A stretch of DNA of 64,000 nt, taken from positions 1-64,000 of the forward strand of contig CAMEVC010000008.1 in NCBI GenBank assembly GCA_945939115.1, given 5' to 3'. Below, piece after piece: positions 36,350-46,029 of this stretch. Position numbers and translations under genes: made by a program. Positions within the stretch are counted from its first letter, which is position 1. Each line of letters begins with the position of its first letter. This DNA comes from an uncultured Eubacterium sp. Lineage in GTDB: Bacteria > Bacillota > Clostridia > Lachnospirales > Lachnospiraceae. The notes under the pieces are model-generated. The model was not told the DNA's origin and ran no database searches. It saw only the letters and a list, made by a program, of their open reading frames with translations.

Positions 36350-38083
36350 ATGAAAGATAAGATAAAGTATATATTTCTTATGAATTCTGCGCTGATAATA
36401 GTATTGTCGGCGGTCTGCGTATATATTTCGTCATTGATAAAGAGTCAATATAAAGGAAGCATTTCTGAGATAAATATTTATAAAAATGTATATGTTACTA
36501 ATATAAGTGCCGACAGGCTGACAGCTAATATGTATGGCAACATAAGAAGCTTTAAGGCTGGAAAGTTAAATGAGGATGTTACAGGATGCCTATGTGATAT
36601 TGTGATTAATGATGGCAGAGTTGTTGAAGTAAACACCAAGACAGATGTTGTCAGCGGAAAGGTATTATCTGTTTCTGATGATACAGTGGATATTGAAGGG
36701 TATGGAACAGTTAAGCTTGATGAAGATTTTATAATGTATGAAAAGGACAGCTCTATAATTAAGAATGCCAGCAGTATTATAGTTGGATATGCTCTTCAGG
36801 ATTTCATTGTCGCAGATGGAGAAGTGTGCGGTGCAATAAAGAATAAACCTCTTCTGGCTGATAATATCCGAGTTATAATAAAAACTAACGGATTTAAAGA
36901 TATATTTTTTACAGAGACAACATTTAGTGCTGATTCTGTAATTCAGGTTGAATACGGGGAAGAATCATTGCAGATACTTCCGGGAGAGAGCTTTACGGTT
37001 AATACTGACTCAGAACTGTTTCAGAGTGGAAGAGTAAAGCTTGTTTCAAAAGGAAGCGAGATAAGGTTTAATTCGATAACACGCGGTGTTGGTACGCCAG
37101 CCTATGGCGGGAGCATAGAACTTGTCAAATGCGATGAGGGTATTGTTGTTATTAACGAGGTCAATATAGAGGATTATCTCAAGAAAGTAGTTCCTAGTGA
37201 GATGCCATCAGGCTTTAATATAGAAGCACTAAAATGTCAGGCTGTATGCGCACGAAGCTATGCATATACAGAATTATCTAATAATTATTACAGTGCCTAT
37301 GGCGCGCATATAGATGATTCTATACAATTTCAGGTATATAACAATTCTGCAAGGAGTGATTCCACAGACAGGGCGGTGGAGGAGACATCAGGTCAGGTAT
37401 TGTCCTATAACGGTGAGACAATAAAGACCTATTATTATTCAACCTCCTGCGGAAGTACAACAGATGTGACACTATGGGGTAATACTAATGAGAAATATCC
37501 CTATTTTGTGGCAGAGTGTGTAGGTGGTATTGACAAAGGTCTGGCACTTACAGTAGAGTCAGAATTCACCCAATTTATCAAATCATATAATGAAGCTGAT
37601 TATGATTACGGATGTTCTCTTTATCGTTGGAAAATGGAAGAGACAGTGGATGAAATAAGTGACAGCTTTAGAAGACAGACAGGTAAGAATATAGGTAAAA
37701 TAAGTGATATTGATGTTGTTGAGAGAGTTAATGGCGGAGCAGCGGTAAGGGTTAAAGTTACAGGGGATAAAGGAGAGGTTATTCTTGAAAGCGAATCTGC
37801 AATAAGAGGAGCTTTTGGCAATTCAAATGTGGAGATGGAAACAATGACAGGAACAGCAAAATACGCTAATCTTCCAAGTACATTCTGCATATTTGAGAAA
37901 GTTATGGATGGAAAGAAGCTGACCGGATTTCGGATAACCGGAGGAGGATATGGACATGGGATTGGAATGAGCCAGAATGCTGCCAACAAAATGGCAGAAT
38001 CTATGACATATGCACAGATTCTGGAATTCTTCTACAGGGGAACCACACTTACTCTGATTTCTTCACAAGATAATGACGTATAA
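36350..38083 (+). CDS. spoIID: SpoIID/LytB-domain lytic transglycosylase
   Basis: SpoIID trims denuded glycan strands during engulfment, following SpoIIP. The 577 residues start with a membrane anchor (about 10-32). A roughly 220-residue extension of unknown fold follows. The SpoIID domain shows VPSEMPSGFNIEALKCQAVCARSYA with the catalytic Glu, YYYSTSCGSTTDV with the zinc-site Cys, and the terminal GGGYGHGIGMSQNAANKMA. It is longer than Bacillus SpoIID (about 340) because of the N-terminal extension. A possible sigma-E promoter precedes it. Its 3' end overlaps the convergent yihY-like gene by 35 bases. Confidence 0.9.
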   Translation: MKDKIKYIFLMNSALIIVLSAVCVYISSLIKSQYKGSISEINIYKNVYVTNISADRLTANMYGNIRSFKAGKLNEDVTGCLCDIVINDGRVVEVNTKTDVVSGKVLSVSDDTVDIEGYGTVKLDEDFIMYEKDSSIIKNASSIIVGYALQDFIVADGEVCGAIKNKPLLADNIRVIIKTNGFKDIFFTETTFSADSVIQVEYGEESLQILPGESFTVNTDSELFQSGRVKLVSKGSEIRFNSITRGVGTPAYGGSIELVKCDEGIVVINEVNIEDYLKKVVPSEMPSGFNIEALKCQAVCARSYAYTELSNNYYSAYGAHIDDSIQFQVYNNSARSDSTDRAVEETSGQVLSYNGETIKTYYYSTSCGSTTDVTLWGNTNEKYPYFVAECVGGIDKGLALTVESEFTQFIKSYNEADYDYGCSLYRWKMEETVDEISDSFRRQTGKNIGKISDIDVVERVNGGAAVRVKVTGDKGEVILESESAIRGAFGNSNVEMETMTGTAKYANLPSTFCIFEKVMDGKKLTGFRITGGGYGHGIGMSQNAANKMAESMTYAQILEFFYRGTTLTLISSQDNDV

Positions 38084-38903
38084 GCTTCTCATCATTAATA
38101 AAATAGTTAATCTCTGCACCAATAAATATTATTATTATGCAGGCATACATCCATATTAGAGCAATAATAATTGTGGTAATGCTTCCATACATGTATGAGA
38201 AATTCGGTGAGTGGTCAACATACAGGGAATACAGAGCCGTGAACAGATACCAGCCTATAGCTGAGAAAAATGCACCTGGGATTTCCTTGTAGAATTTCTC
38301 CCTTCTTCGGGATGCAAGAGAAAATGCCACTGTAAAAAACAGAGTAAATATACTTGGAAACAGGAAGTGTTTACTGTTAAAAATACCTCTGAATACAGCC
38401 AGAACATTAGAAAGCTGTGGTATATTTCTCTGGGTAAAGTTCATGATATTGTTGCCGAAAACCATGAGAATCAGGCTGGCGATAATAAGTGCCATAAATA
38501 CAAGCGCATAAATACTTGCCCGCAGTCTCTCAAAAAACCAGTTCTTGCGGCTGTCTCTACCATATATCTGCATAAGACCGCGTACAATAGACATAAACCC
38601 CTTTCCTGCTGCCCATACGATACCGATGGCAGTGATAAGGGTGAGAGTTGTTGTGGAATTATCATATATATCTGAGAGCAGTCCCTGAACTATTGACTGT
38701 AATTGTGTCGGAAGAATTCCATTAATTATCAGTAAAAGATTATCCTGTGTGATTGGCAGATATTTAACAAGGCTCAGAAGTGCGATAAAGAATGGAAAAA
38801 AACTCAGCATAATATAATAACATGCTGAAGATGCATAATCGCCAATCCGGTCTTGTGATATTTTCGTTACTATTCTCTTTATAAATAAAATAAAATTATT
38901 CAT
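38049..38903 (-). CDS. YihY/UPF0761 family inner-membrane protein
   Basis: About 284 residues with six membrane segments. Family marks are the N-terminal RIGDYASSACYYIMLSFFPF, LITAIGIVWAAGKG and a C-terminal IIALIWMYACIIIIFIGAEIN. The family was once called ribonuclease BN by mistake; its real function is unknown. The start is uncertain: ATG 38903 is used, with only a weak GGA upstream, and the TTG at 38915 is possible. Its last 35 bases overlap the end of spoIID on the other strand. Confidence 0.88.
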   Translation of the reverse strand: MNNFILFIKRIVTKISQDRIGDYASSACYYIMLSFFPFFIALLSLVKYLPITQDNLLLIINGILPTQLQSIVQGLLSDIYDNSTTTLTLITAIGIVWAAGKGFMSIVRGLMQIYGRDSRKNWFFERLRASIYALVFMALIIASLILMVFGNNIMNFTQRNIPQLSNVLAVFRGIFNSKHFLFPSIFTLFFTVAFSLASRRREKFYKEIPGAFFSAIGWYLFTALYSLYVDHSPNFSYMYGSITTIIIALIWMYACIIIIFIGAEINYFINDEKLIRHYLVKKSE

Positions 38904-39048
38904 GTCAGATTCCAAAACCTTTAATGTATTTGCAAGATATTATATGTTATTTTTTTGAATTTAGCAATTACTTGCAATAGTTTGCTATTTTATGTAAAAT
39001 GTGATTCGTGTAATTGCGCACAAATATTAAACCGGGAATAGTGATAAG

Positions 39049-39825
39049 ATGGGAATAAGTGTTAAGCTTCAGGTGTTTGAAGGCCCGCTGGATCTTTTAT
39101 TACATTTGATTGATAAGAACAAAGTTAATATATACGATATTCCGATTGCCATGATAACAGAGCAGTATATGGAATATGTGGAGCAGCTAAAGAAGGAAGA
39201 CCTTAATGTTGTGAGTGAATTCCTTGTGATGGCCGCTACTCTTCTGGATATTAAGTCCAGAATGCTTCTTCCTAAGGAAGTGGATGAGGAGGGCAATGAG
39301 GAAGACCCAAGAGCAGAACTCGTTGAAAAACTGTTGGAGTACAAGCTTTTTAAAGCTATGGCACAGGAGTTGAAAGATAAGCATAGTGATGCAGAGAGGT
39401 CTTATTATAAGAAACCGGATATTCCGGAGGAAGTGGCAGCATATACTCCGCCAGTCAATCTGTCTGAGGTTATCGGTGATGCAACGCTTTCCAGGTTGAA
39501 CCACATTTTTTCAGACGTGATGAGGCGCAAGGAGGATAAGATAGATCCGGTCAGAAGCAAGTTCGGCAAGATAGAGAAGGAAGAGGTTACCATGAGCGAA
39601 AAGCTTGTGGATATAAAAGCCTTTATGCTGGAACATGAGGAATTCAATTTCAGGGATCTGCTTATGGATAATCCGTCCAAGGTGGCTGTAATTGTAACAT
39701 TTCTTGTGGTGTTGGAATTAATTAAGACCGGGTTCGTTGAGGTGTGTCAGGATAGTCCTGACAAGGATATATTTATCAGGGTTGTAAGGAATCCGGAACT
39801 TATTGAAGATATAACTGAGGAGTAG
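39049..39825 (+). CDS. scpA: Segregation and condensation protein A (kleisin)
   Basis: ScpA bridges the SMC heads in the bacterial condensin complex. The 258 residues show the N-terminal LQVFEGPLDLLLHLIDKNKV, the helix DLNVVSEFLVMAATLLDIKSRMLLP and a C-terminal winged helix (VVLELIKTGFVEVCQ). It is followed by scpB after four bases, the universal arrangement. smc is not in this window. Confidence 0.96.
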   Translation: MGISVKLQVFEGPLDLLLHLIDKNKVNIYDIPIAMITEQYMEYVEQLKKEDLNVVSEFLVMAATLLDIKSRMLLPKEVDEEGNEEDPRAELVEKLLEYKLFKAMAQELKDKHSDAERSYYKKPDIPEEVAAYTPPVNLSEVIGDATLSRLNHIFSDVMRRKEDKIDPVRSKFGKIEKEEVTMSEKLVDIKAFMLEHEEFNFRDLLMDNPSKVAVIVTFLVVLELIKTGFVEVCQDSPDKDIFIRVVRNPELIEDITEE

Positions 39826-39829
39826 AATA

Positions 39830-40438
39830 ATGAGCATAGAACAGATGGAAGGCGTAATTGAGGCAGTTCTTTTTACCATGGGCGATTCCGTGGAAGTGGG
39901 GAAACTGGCAGATGCCATAGAACAGGATGTAGAAACTACTACTAAAATAGTTCATAATCTTATGGACAAATATGAATCAGACAATAGAGGAATCAGGATA
40001 ATTGAGCTGGAAAACAGTTTTCAATTATGCACCAAGCAGGAATATTATGATGCGCTTATCAAGGTGTGCAGCCAGCCAAGAAAGTACACTCTTACAGATG
40101 CCGCATTAGAGACATTGTCAATAATTGCATATAAGCAGCCTATTACTAAAATTGAGATAGAGAATATAAGGGGTGTTAACTCAGACAGAGCGGTGAGCAA
40201 ATTGGTTGAGTTAGGTCTTGTCAAGGAAGTGGGAAGACTGGATGCTCCGGGAAGACCTATGCTTTTCGGTACGACAGAGGATTTCTTAAGGTCTTTCGGC
40301 GTGCAGTCCATAGATGAACTTCCTGCCATCACAGAAGATATGGTGGAACAGTACAAGGAGGAAGCCGAGCTGGAGCTTGCTAATGAGAGCTTTAGCGAGG
40401 ATATGGATTCAGACGGACAGATAACTTTAGGTATATAA
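39830..40438 (+). CDS. scpB: Segregation and condensation protein B
   Basis: ScpB dimer binds ScpA in the SMC complex. The 202 residues show two winged helices with the conserved LETLSIIAYKQPITKIEIENIRG and the tail PGRPMLFGTTEDFLRSFGV. It starts four bases after scpA and is translationally coupled. Confidence 0.96.
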   Translation: MSIEQMEGVIEAVLFTMGDSVEVGKLADAIEQDVETTTKIVHNLMDKYESDNRGIRIIELENSFQLCTKQEYYDALIKVCSQPRKYTLTDAALETLSIIAYKQPITKIEIENIRGVNSDRAVSKLVELGLVKEVGRLDAPGRPMLFGTTEDFLRSFGVQSIDELPAITEDMVEQYKEEAELELANESFSEDMDSDGQITLGI

Positions 40439-40482
40439 TTGTTTGAGTTTTAGATTAGATAAAGAAAGGACAGGCGGTTTCA

Positions 40483-41898
40483 ATGGAAAAGGTTAATGCA
40501 TGGAAGAAGTATTCTTCAGAAGAAAGAAAGCAGGTGTTTGATTTTGCTGATGATTACAGACATTTTATATCTGAGTGTAAGACAGAGAGAGAATGTGTGA
40601 AGAGAGCTGTAGAGCTGGCAGAAAAGGCAGGTTACAGAAATCTTGAGGATGTGATTAAGAACAATGAAATGCTTAAGACAGGAGATAAAGTATATGCTGT
40701 CAATATGAAAAAGGCAGTTGTGCTTTTTAATATTGGAACAGAGCCTGTAAGTTCAGGAATGAACATCCTTGGCGCACATATTGATTCGCCGAGACTTGAC
40801 ATAAAGCAGAATCCTCTGTATGAGGATACAGAGCTTGTGCTTCTCGATACACATTATTACGGCGGAATTAAGAAATACCAGTGGGTTGCGCTTCCTCTTG
40901 CTCTTCACGGGGTTGTAGCATTAAAGAGTGGAGAGTGTGTTGATGTTGTTATCGGTGAGGATATGGATGATACAGTTGTAGGTGTGTCAGACCTTCTCAT
41001 ACATCTCGCTTCCAAGCAGATGGAAAAGAAGGGCAGTGCTGTGGTTGAAGGAGAAGACCTGGACATTCTTATCGGAAGCATGCCGGCATATGAAGAATCA
41101 ACAGAAGAATCTTCAGATAACCCATCTGATAAAGAAGAGAAAGAGGCTGTTAAAAAGAATATTCTTGCAATCCTTAAGGAGAAATACGGTATAGAGGAAG
41201 AAGATTTTCTGTCTGCAGAACTTGAGGCTGTACCAGCCGGTCCGGCAAGGGATTACGGTCTTGACAGAAGTATGATAATGGGTTACGGACATGATGACAG
41301 GGTGTGTGCATATCCGTCTCTCGTGGCACTTCTTAACACACCGGAGGTTTCAAGAACGGCTGTATGTATTCTTGTGGATAAGGAAGAAATCGGAAGTGTC
41401 GGTGCCACAGGAATGCAGTCACGTTTCTTTGAAAATATGGTAGCCGAGGTTATGGACAGATGTGGAGATTATTCAGAGCTTAAGTTAAGAAGAGCTCTTG
41501 CATGTTCTTATATGCTGTCTTCTGATGTAAGTGCGGCATACGACCCAAACTATGCGTCAGTATTTGAAAAGAAAAATGCTGCTTATTTTGGTAAGGGAAT
41601 GGTGTTTAACAAATATACCGGCTCCCGCGGTAAGAGCGGTTCTAATGATGCTTCAGCAGAATTTATCGGAAAGCTCCGCGCTACAATGGATGATGCAGAT
41701 GTAAGCTTCCAAATGGCAGAACTTGGAAAGGTTGATGCAGGTGGTGGTGGAACTATCGCATACATTCTGGCTAATCTTGATATGAATGTAATTGACAGTG
41801 GTATAGCAGTTCAGAATATGCACGCTCCGTATGAAGTTATAAGTAAGGCAGACCTTTATGAGACACTTAAAGGATATGAAGCATTTTTACGAATGTAA
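40483..41898 (+). CDS. M18 family aminopeptidase
   Basis: 471-residue zinc aminopeptidase, cytosolic and tetrahedral in related enzymes. Metal and catalytic motifs are LGAHIDSPRLDIKQNPLYED, LVDKEEIGSVGATGMQS and a terminal IAVQNMHAPYEVISK. It resembles the ApeA/aminopeptidase 1 branch, which prefers acidic or hydrophobic N-terminal residues; preference here is inference. An acidic insert (about 203-225, STEESSDNPSDKEEKEA) is unusual. AAAGGACAGG precedes the ATG. Confidence 0.93.
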   Translation: MEKVNAWKKYSSEERKQVFDFADDYRHFISECKTERECVKRAVELAEKAGYRNLEDVIKNNEMLKTGDKVYAVNMKKAVVLFNIGTEPVSSGMNILGAHIDSPRLDIKQNPLYEDTELVLLDTHYYGGIKKYQWVALPLALHGVVALKSGECVDVVIGEDMDDTVVGVSDLLIHLASKQMEKKGSAVVEGEDLDILIGSMPAYEESTEESSDNPSDKEEKEAVKKNILAILKEKYGIEEEDFLSAELEAVPAGPARDYGLDRSMIMGYGHDDRVCAYPSLVALLNTPEVSRTAVCILVDKEEIGSVGATGMQSRFFENMVAEVMDRCGDYSELKLRRALACSYMLSSDVSAAYDPNYASVFEKKNAAYFGKGMVFNKYTGSRGKSGSNDASAEFIGKLRATMDDADVSFQMAELGKVDAGGGGTIAYILANLDMNVIDSGIAVQNMHAPYEVISKADLYETLKGYEAFLRM

Positions 41899-41914
41899 TG
41901 GAAAGGGATAAGAT

Positions 41915-42871
41915 ATGAAGTGGAATAAATATTCGATTCAGACAACTACAGAGGCGGTTGACCTTATAAGCAGCGCCCTTAATGATTTGGGAATCGAAGG
42001 TATTGAGATAGAAGATAATGTGCAGCTCACTAAGGAAGAAGCAAAATCCATGTTTGTAGATTTCATTCCTGACCTTCCGCCTGATGACGGAAGAGCCAGA
42101 GTGAACTTTTACATTGACAGTGAGGATGATGATAAGTCCATGGTAAGCAGAGTTAAAGCAGAACTTGAGGAGTTGAGAACCTTTGTGGATATCGGGGAGG
42201 GTACGATTACTGAGTCTGAGACAGAGGATAAGGACTGGATTAACAACTGGAAACAATACTGGCATACATTTACTATTGGAGACCTGTATATTAAGCCGAC
42301 CTGGGAGCCTGTTACAGAGGAAATGCAGGGACATCCTGTTCTTAGTATCGACCCGGGAACAGCTTTCGGAACAGGTTCACATGAGACCACAAGAATGGTA
42401 ATAAGACAGCTCCAGAAGTATGTAAAGCCACAGGATGAAGTGCTTGACGTAGGATGTGGAAGTGGAATACTATCTGTTGTTGCGTTAAAATATGGCGCTG
42501 GACATGCCTTCGGCACAGACCTTGACCCTAATGCCATAATTGCATCAGAGGAGAATGCACAGCAGAACGGTATTGACAAGAAACAGCTTGAGGTCATAGA
42601 GGGTAATATCATAGATGATAAATATGTTAAGGATGCCTGCGGTTACGAGTGTTATGACATAGTGTGTGCCAACATTTTAGCAGATGTGCTTGAGCCGCTT
42701 TCAACATGTATTCATGAACATATGAAGCATGGTGCTTACTTCATTACTTCAGGTATAATTGATACAAAGGAGAATGAGGTAGCTGAGGCGTTCAGAAAGA
42801 ATAAGGAACTGGAGATTGTTGAGATAAACCATGATGGCGAGTGGGTTAATATTACAGCCAGAAGGAAATAG
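41915..42871 (+). CDS. prmA: Ribosomal protein L11 methyltransferase
   Basis: PrmA trimethylates ribosomal protein L11. The 318 residues have an N-terminal substrate domain and the SAM-binding domain with DVGCGSGILSVVALKYGA. The conserved PGTAFGTGSHETTRM and the catalytic-site motif CANILADVL follow. rsmE follows after two bases, a very common pair in bacteria, so both are translated from one message. Confidence 0.95.
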   Translation: MKWNKYSIQTTTEAVDLISSALNDLGIEGIEIEDNVQLTKEEAKSMFVDFIPDLPPDDGRARVNFYIDSEDDDKSMVSRVKAELEELRTFVDIGEGTITESETEDKDWINNWKQYWHTFTIGDLYIKPTWEPVTEEMQGHPVLSIDPGTAFGTGSHETTRMVIRQLQKYVKPQDEVLDVGCGSGILSVVALKYGAGHAFGTDLDPNAIIASEENAQQNGIDKKQLEVIEGNIIDDKYVKDACGYECYDIVCANILADVLEPLSTCIHEHMKHGAYFITSGIIDTKENEVAEAFRKNKELEIVEINHDGEWVNITARRK

Positions 42872-42873
42872 TT

Positions 42874-43614
42874 ATGTATCATTTTTTTGCAGAGCATGAG
42901 AATATTCACGATACTCATATTGATATCGTTGGAAGTGATGTCAATCATATCAGGAATGTTTTGAGATTCAGGCAGGGAGACAAGCTGCTTATAAGCAGCG
43001 GAGATAACGTTGATTATGAATGTTGTATTGCCACTATGTCTGATGAATATATAAGAGCAGATATAATCAGAGAAGACAGTAAGGGAAGAGAACTTCCATC
43101 CAGAATAATCCTGTTTCAGGGATTGCCAAAGGCTGATAAAATGGAGCTTATAATACAGAAGGCTGTTGAGCTTGGAGCTTACAGCATAGTTCCGGTTGCA
43201 ATGAAAAGAAGTGTTGTCAAGCTGGACGATAAAAAGGCCAAAGCCAAGGTTCTGCGTTGGAATTCAATTTCCCTCAGTGCAGCAAAGCAGAGCAAAAGAA
43301 GTATTATTCCGGAAGTTACAGAGGTGAAGACTTTCAAGGAAGCATTAAAGATGTCGTCTGAGCTTGATAAAATCCTCCTGCCTTATGAATGTGCGGATGG
43401 AATGGATAAGACAAGACGTGTGATTGAAGAAATCGGACATGGAGAGTCGGTGGGGATATTTATCGGACCGGAGGGAGGCTTTGACAGAGCAGAACTTGAT
43501 GAGGCAGTTGATGCCGGTGCCGAGGTAATCACGCTTGGAAACAGAATATTGAGAACTGAGACAGCAGGAATGATGCTCTTGTCAGTACTTATGTTCAACA
43601 TGGAAGGGAAGTAA
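42874..43614 (+). CDS. rsmE: 16S rRNA m3U1498 methyltransferase
   Basis: RsmE belongs to the SPOUT class with a deep knot. The 246 residues show HIRNVLRFRQGD, the SAM loop IFIGPEGGFDRAELDEA and the knot LGNRILRTETA. The start lies two bases after prmA, and the desulfurase starts two bases after its stop. This makes a tight prmA-rsmE-desulfurase-thiI operon. Confidence 0.95.
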   Translation: MYHFFAEHENIHDTHIDIVGSDVNHIRNVLRFRQGDKLLISSGDNVDYECCIATMSDEYIRADIIREDSKGRELPSRIILFQGLPKADKMELIIQKAVELGAYSIVPVAMKRSVVKLDDKKAKAKVLRWNSISLSAAKQSKRSIIPEVTEVKTFKEALKMSSELDKILLPYECADGMDKTRRVIEEIGHGESVGIFIGPEGGFDRAELDEAVDAGAEVITLGNRILRTETAGMMLLSVLMFNMEGK

Positions 43615-43616
43615 AG

Positions 43617-44774
43617 ATGGAAGCGTATCTGGATAATTCTGCCACAACTAAATGTGCGGCAGAGGTAATAGAAACAGCAGTAAAGGTTATGTCAGAGGAT
43701 TATGGTAATCCGTCATCTAAGCATATGAAGGGTGTTGAGGCAGAAAAGTATATCCGTGATGCCAAGGAGGCCATTGCCAAGACATTAAAGTGTCAGGAAA
43801 AGGAAATTTTATTCACATCAGGTGGAACAGAATCCAACAATATGGCTATTATTGGTACAGCCATGGCGAACAGGCGTAAAGGTATGCACTGTATTGTATC
43901 ATCTGTTGAACATTCTTCAGTCAAGGAACCTTTTAATTATCTTGAGAAGGAGGGCTTCCGAATAACATATCTTCCGGTGGATTCTAAAGGAATTGTAGAT
44001 ATTGATGCCCTGAAAAATGCACTGGATGACGAGACAATTCTTGTCAGTATTATGTATGTTAATAATGAGATAGGTGCTGTTGAACCGATTGAAGAAATCG
44101 GACATATTGTTAAAACGTATAATCCTGATATTGTATATCATGTGGATGCAATACAGGCTTATGGTAAATACAGGATATATCCTAAGAAGCTGGGAATTGA
44201 TCTGCTCTCTGTAAGCGGACACAAGATTCATGGACCTAAGGGAAGCGGTTTCCTGTATATTGCTGATAAGACAAGAATTAAGCCTATTATATATGGTGGC
44301 GGACAGCAGAAGGGAATGCGCTCAGGAACAGAAAATGTTCCAGCTATTGCGGGACTTGGAACTGCCGTTAAGCTTATATATGATAAGGATTTTGATGATA
44401 AGATTGCACATTTGTATGAGTTGAAGGACTGGCTTATTGATGAGCTTAATAAGCTGCCAGACGTTGTGGTTAACAGCAGTAAGGGAACAGGGAGCGCTCC
44501 GCAGATAGTCAGTGCAAGTTTCCGGGGAGTCAGAGCAGAGGTACTTCTTCACTCACTCGAAGATAAGGGGATCTATGTTTCATCCGGCTCAGCCTGTTCA
44601 TCTAACAAGCCGGGCTTAAGCAACACTCTTGTTGCAATCGGTCTGGATAAAGACCTGTTAGATTCAACATTGAGGTTTAGTTTCTGCTATGATACAACGA
44701 AGGAAGAATTAGAGTATACGATTCAGATACTGGGAGAACTTCTTCCGGTTCTTAGAAAATATACAAGACACTGA
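43617..44774 (+). CDS. Cysteine desulfurase (IscS class), second copy, thiI-linked
   Basis: The 385 residues show AYLDNSATTKCA, the PLP Lys in SVSGHKIHGPKGSG, YGGGQQKGMRSGTEN and the persulfide Cys in SSGSACSSNKPGLS. ThiI follows 14 bases downstream. This gene order (as with nifZ-thiI in Bacillus) marks a desulfurase dedicated to 4-thiouridine in tRNA. It is therefore likely not redundant with the copy at 11643. Confidence 0.93.
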   Translation: MEAYLDNSATTKCAAEVIETAVKVMSEDYGNPSSKHMKGVEAEKYIRDAKEAIAKTLKCQEKEILFTSGGTESNNMAIIGTAMANRRKGMHCIVSSVEHSSVKEPFNYLEKEGFRITYLPVDSKGIVDIDALKNALDDETILVSIMYVNNEIGAVEPIEEIGHIVKTYNPDIVYHVDAIQAYGKYRIYPKKLGIDLLSVSGHKIHGPKGSGFLYIADKTRIKPIIYGGGQQKGMRSGTENVPAIAGLGTAVKLIYDKDFDDKIAHLYELKDWLIDELNKLPDVVVNSSKGTGSAPQIVSASFRGVRAEVLLHSLEDKGIYVSSGSACSSNKPGLSNTLVAIGLDKDLLDSTLRFSFCYDTTKEELEYTIQILGELLPVLRKYTRH

Positions 44775-44788
44775 ATAAAGGAGATATT

Positions 44789-45970
44789 ATGTATAAAGCA
44801 TTTTTAATAAAGTATGGGGAAATCGGTGTTAAGGGTAAGAACAGATTTATATTTGAGGATGCCCTTGTAAGACAGATTAAGTTTGCTCTTAAGAACGTTG
44901 AGGGTGAATTCGATGTCAAGAGAGCGGATGGAAGAGTATATGTCAATGCACTCTCAGAATATGACTATGATGAGGTGGTGGAAAGTCTCACAAGAGTATT
45001 CGGTATTGTAGGAATATGTCCTGTTGTCCAGATTGAGGACAATGGATTTGATGACCTTTCCAAGCAGGTGATTAATTATCTTGACAAGGCATATTCAGAT
45101 AAGAATTTTACATTTAAGGTTAATGCGAGAAGAACAAGAAAGAATTATCCGATGAATTCTATGGAGATTAACATGGAACTCGGTGGAAGAATTCTTGATG
45201 CATTCCCTCAGATGAAGGTAGATGTACATAACCCGGATGTTCTTCTTCAGGTTGAGATACGAGGAGATGTTATAAACATTTATTCAATTGAGATTCCGGG
45301 ACCTGGCGGAATGCCTATCGGAACAGCAGGAAAAGCCATGCTTCTGTTATCTGGTGGCATTGACAGCCCTGTTGCCGGATACATGGTGGCTAAGAGAGGT
45401 GTACAGCTTGAGGCAACATATTTTCATGCGCCACCATATACCAGTGAGAGAGCTAAGCAGAAGGTTGTGGACCTCGCCAGAATTATCTCCAAGTATTCAG
45501 GCCCTATTGTTTTAAATGTAGTTAATTTTACTGATATCCAGATGGCTATTTATGAGAAATGCCCACATGATGAGCTTACAATCATTATGAGAAGATATAT
45601 GATGAAGATAGCAGAGGAGCTTGGCAACGCAGCAGGATGTCAGGGACTTGTAACGGGTGAGAGCATTGGACAGGTGGCAAGCCAGACTATGGCAAGTCTT
45701 TACTGTACTAATGAAGTATGTACAATGCCGGTTTTCAGACCTGTTATCGGATTCGACAAGCAGGAGATTATTGATATTTCAGAGAAAATCGGTTCCTACG
45801 AGACTTCAATTCAGCCTTTCGAGGACTGCTGTACAATATTTGTGGCAAAGCACCCGGTTACGAAGCCTAATCTCAATGTAATTAAACAGCATGAAAAGAA
45901 TCTTGAGGGTGTAATAGAAGAGCTTTACAAGACAGCAATAGAGACAACAGAAAAAATTATAATTGAATAA
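44789..45970 (+). CDS. thiI: tRNA 4-thiouridine synthetase ThiI
   Basis: ThiI adenylates U8 of tRNA and inserts sulfur. The 393 residues have an N-terminal ferredoxin-like part, a THUMP domain (about 60-165) and the PP-loop LLLSGGIDSPVAGYM. The Cys in EDCCTIF is near the family position. There is no C-terminal rhodanese domain, as in Bacillus ThiI, which fits direct sulfur delivery from the adjacent desulfurase. Confidence 0.95.
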   Translation: MYKAFLIKYGEIGVKGKNRFIFEDALVRQIKFALKNVEGEFDVKRADGRVYVNALSEYDYDEVVESLTRVFGIVGICPVVQIEDNGFDDLSKQVINYLDKAYSDKNFTFKVNARRTRKNYPMNSMEINMELGGRILDAFPQMKVDVHNPDVLLQVEIRGDVINIYSIEIPGPGGMPIGTAGKAMLLLSGGIDSPVAGYMVAKRGVQLEATYFHAPPYTSERAKQKVVDLARIISKYSGPIVLNVVNFTDIQMAIYEKCPHDELTIIMRRYMMKIAEELGNAAGCQGLVTGESIGQVASQTMASLYCTNEVCTMPVFRPVIGFDKQEIIDISEKIGSYETSIQPFEDCCTIFVAKHPVTKPNLNVIKQHEKNLEGVIEELYKTAIETTEKIIIE

Positions 45971-45975
45971 AAAAG

Positions 45976-46012
45976 ACCGCTTTATCCAACATAAGGATAA
46001 AGCGGTTTTAAA
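45976..46012. terminator. Bidirectional terminator after thiI
   Basis: Perfect 12-bp stem ACCGCTTTATCC/GGATAAAGCGGT with seven-base loop. It is flanked by A-rich and T-rich tracts and serves thiI and the convergent HPr-like gene. Confidence 0.85.
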
Positions 46013-46029
46013 TAATCTGTAGTTTATGA

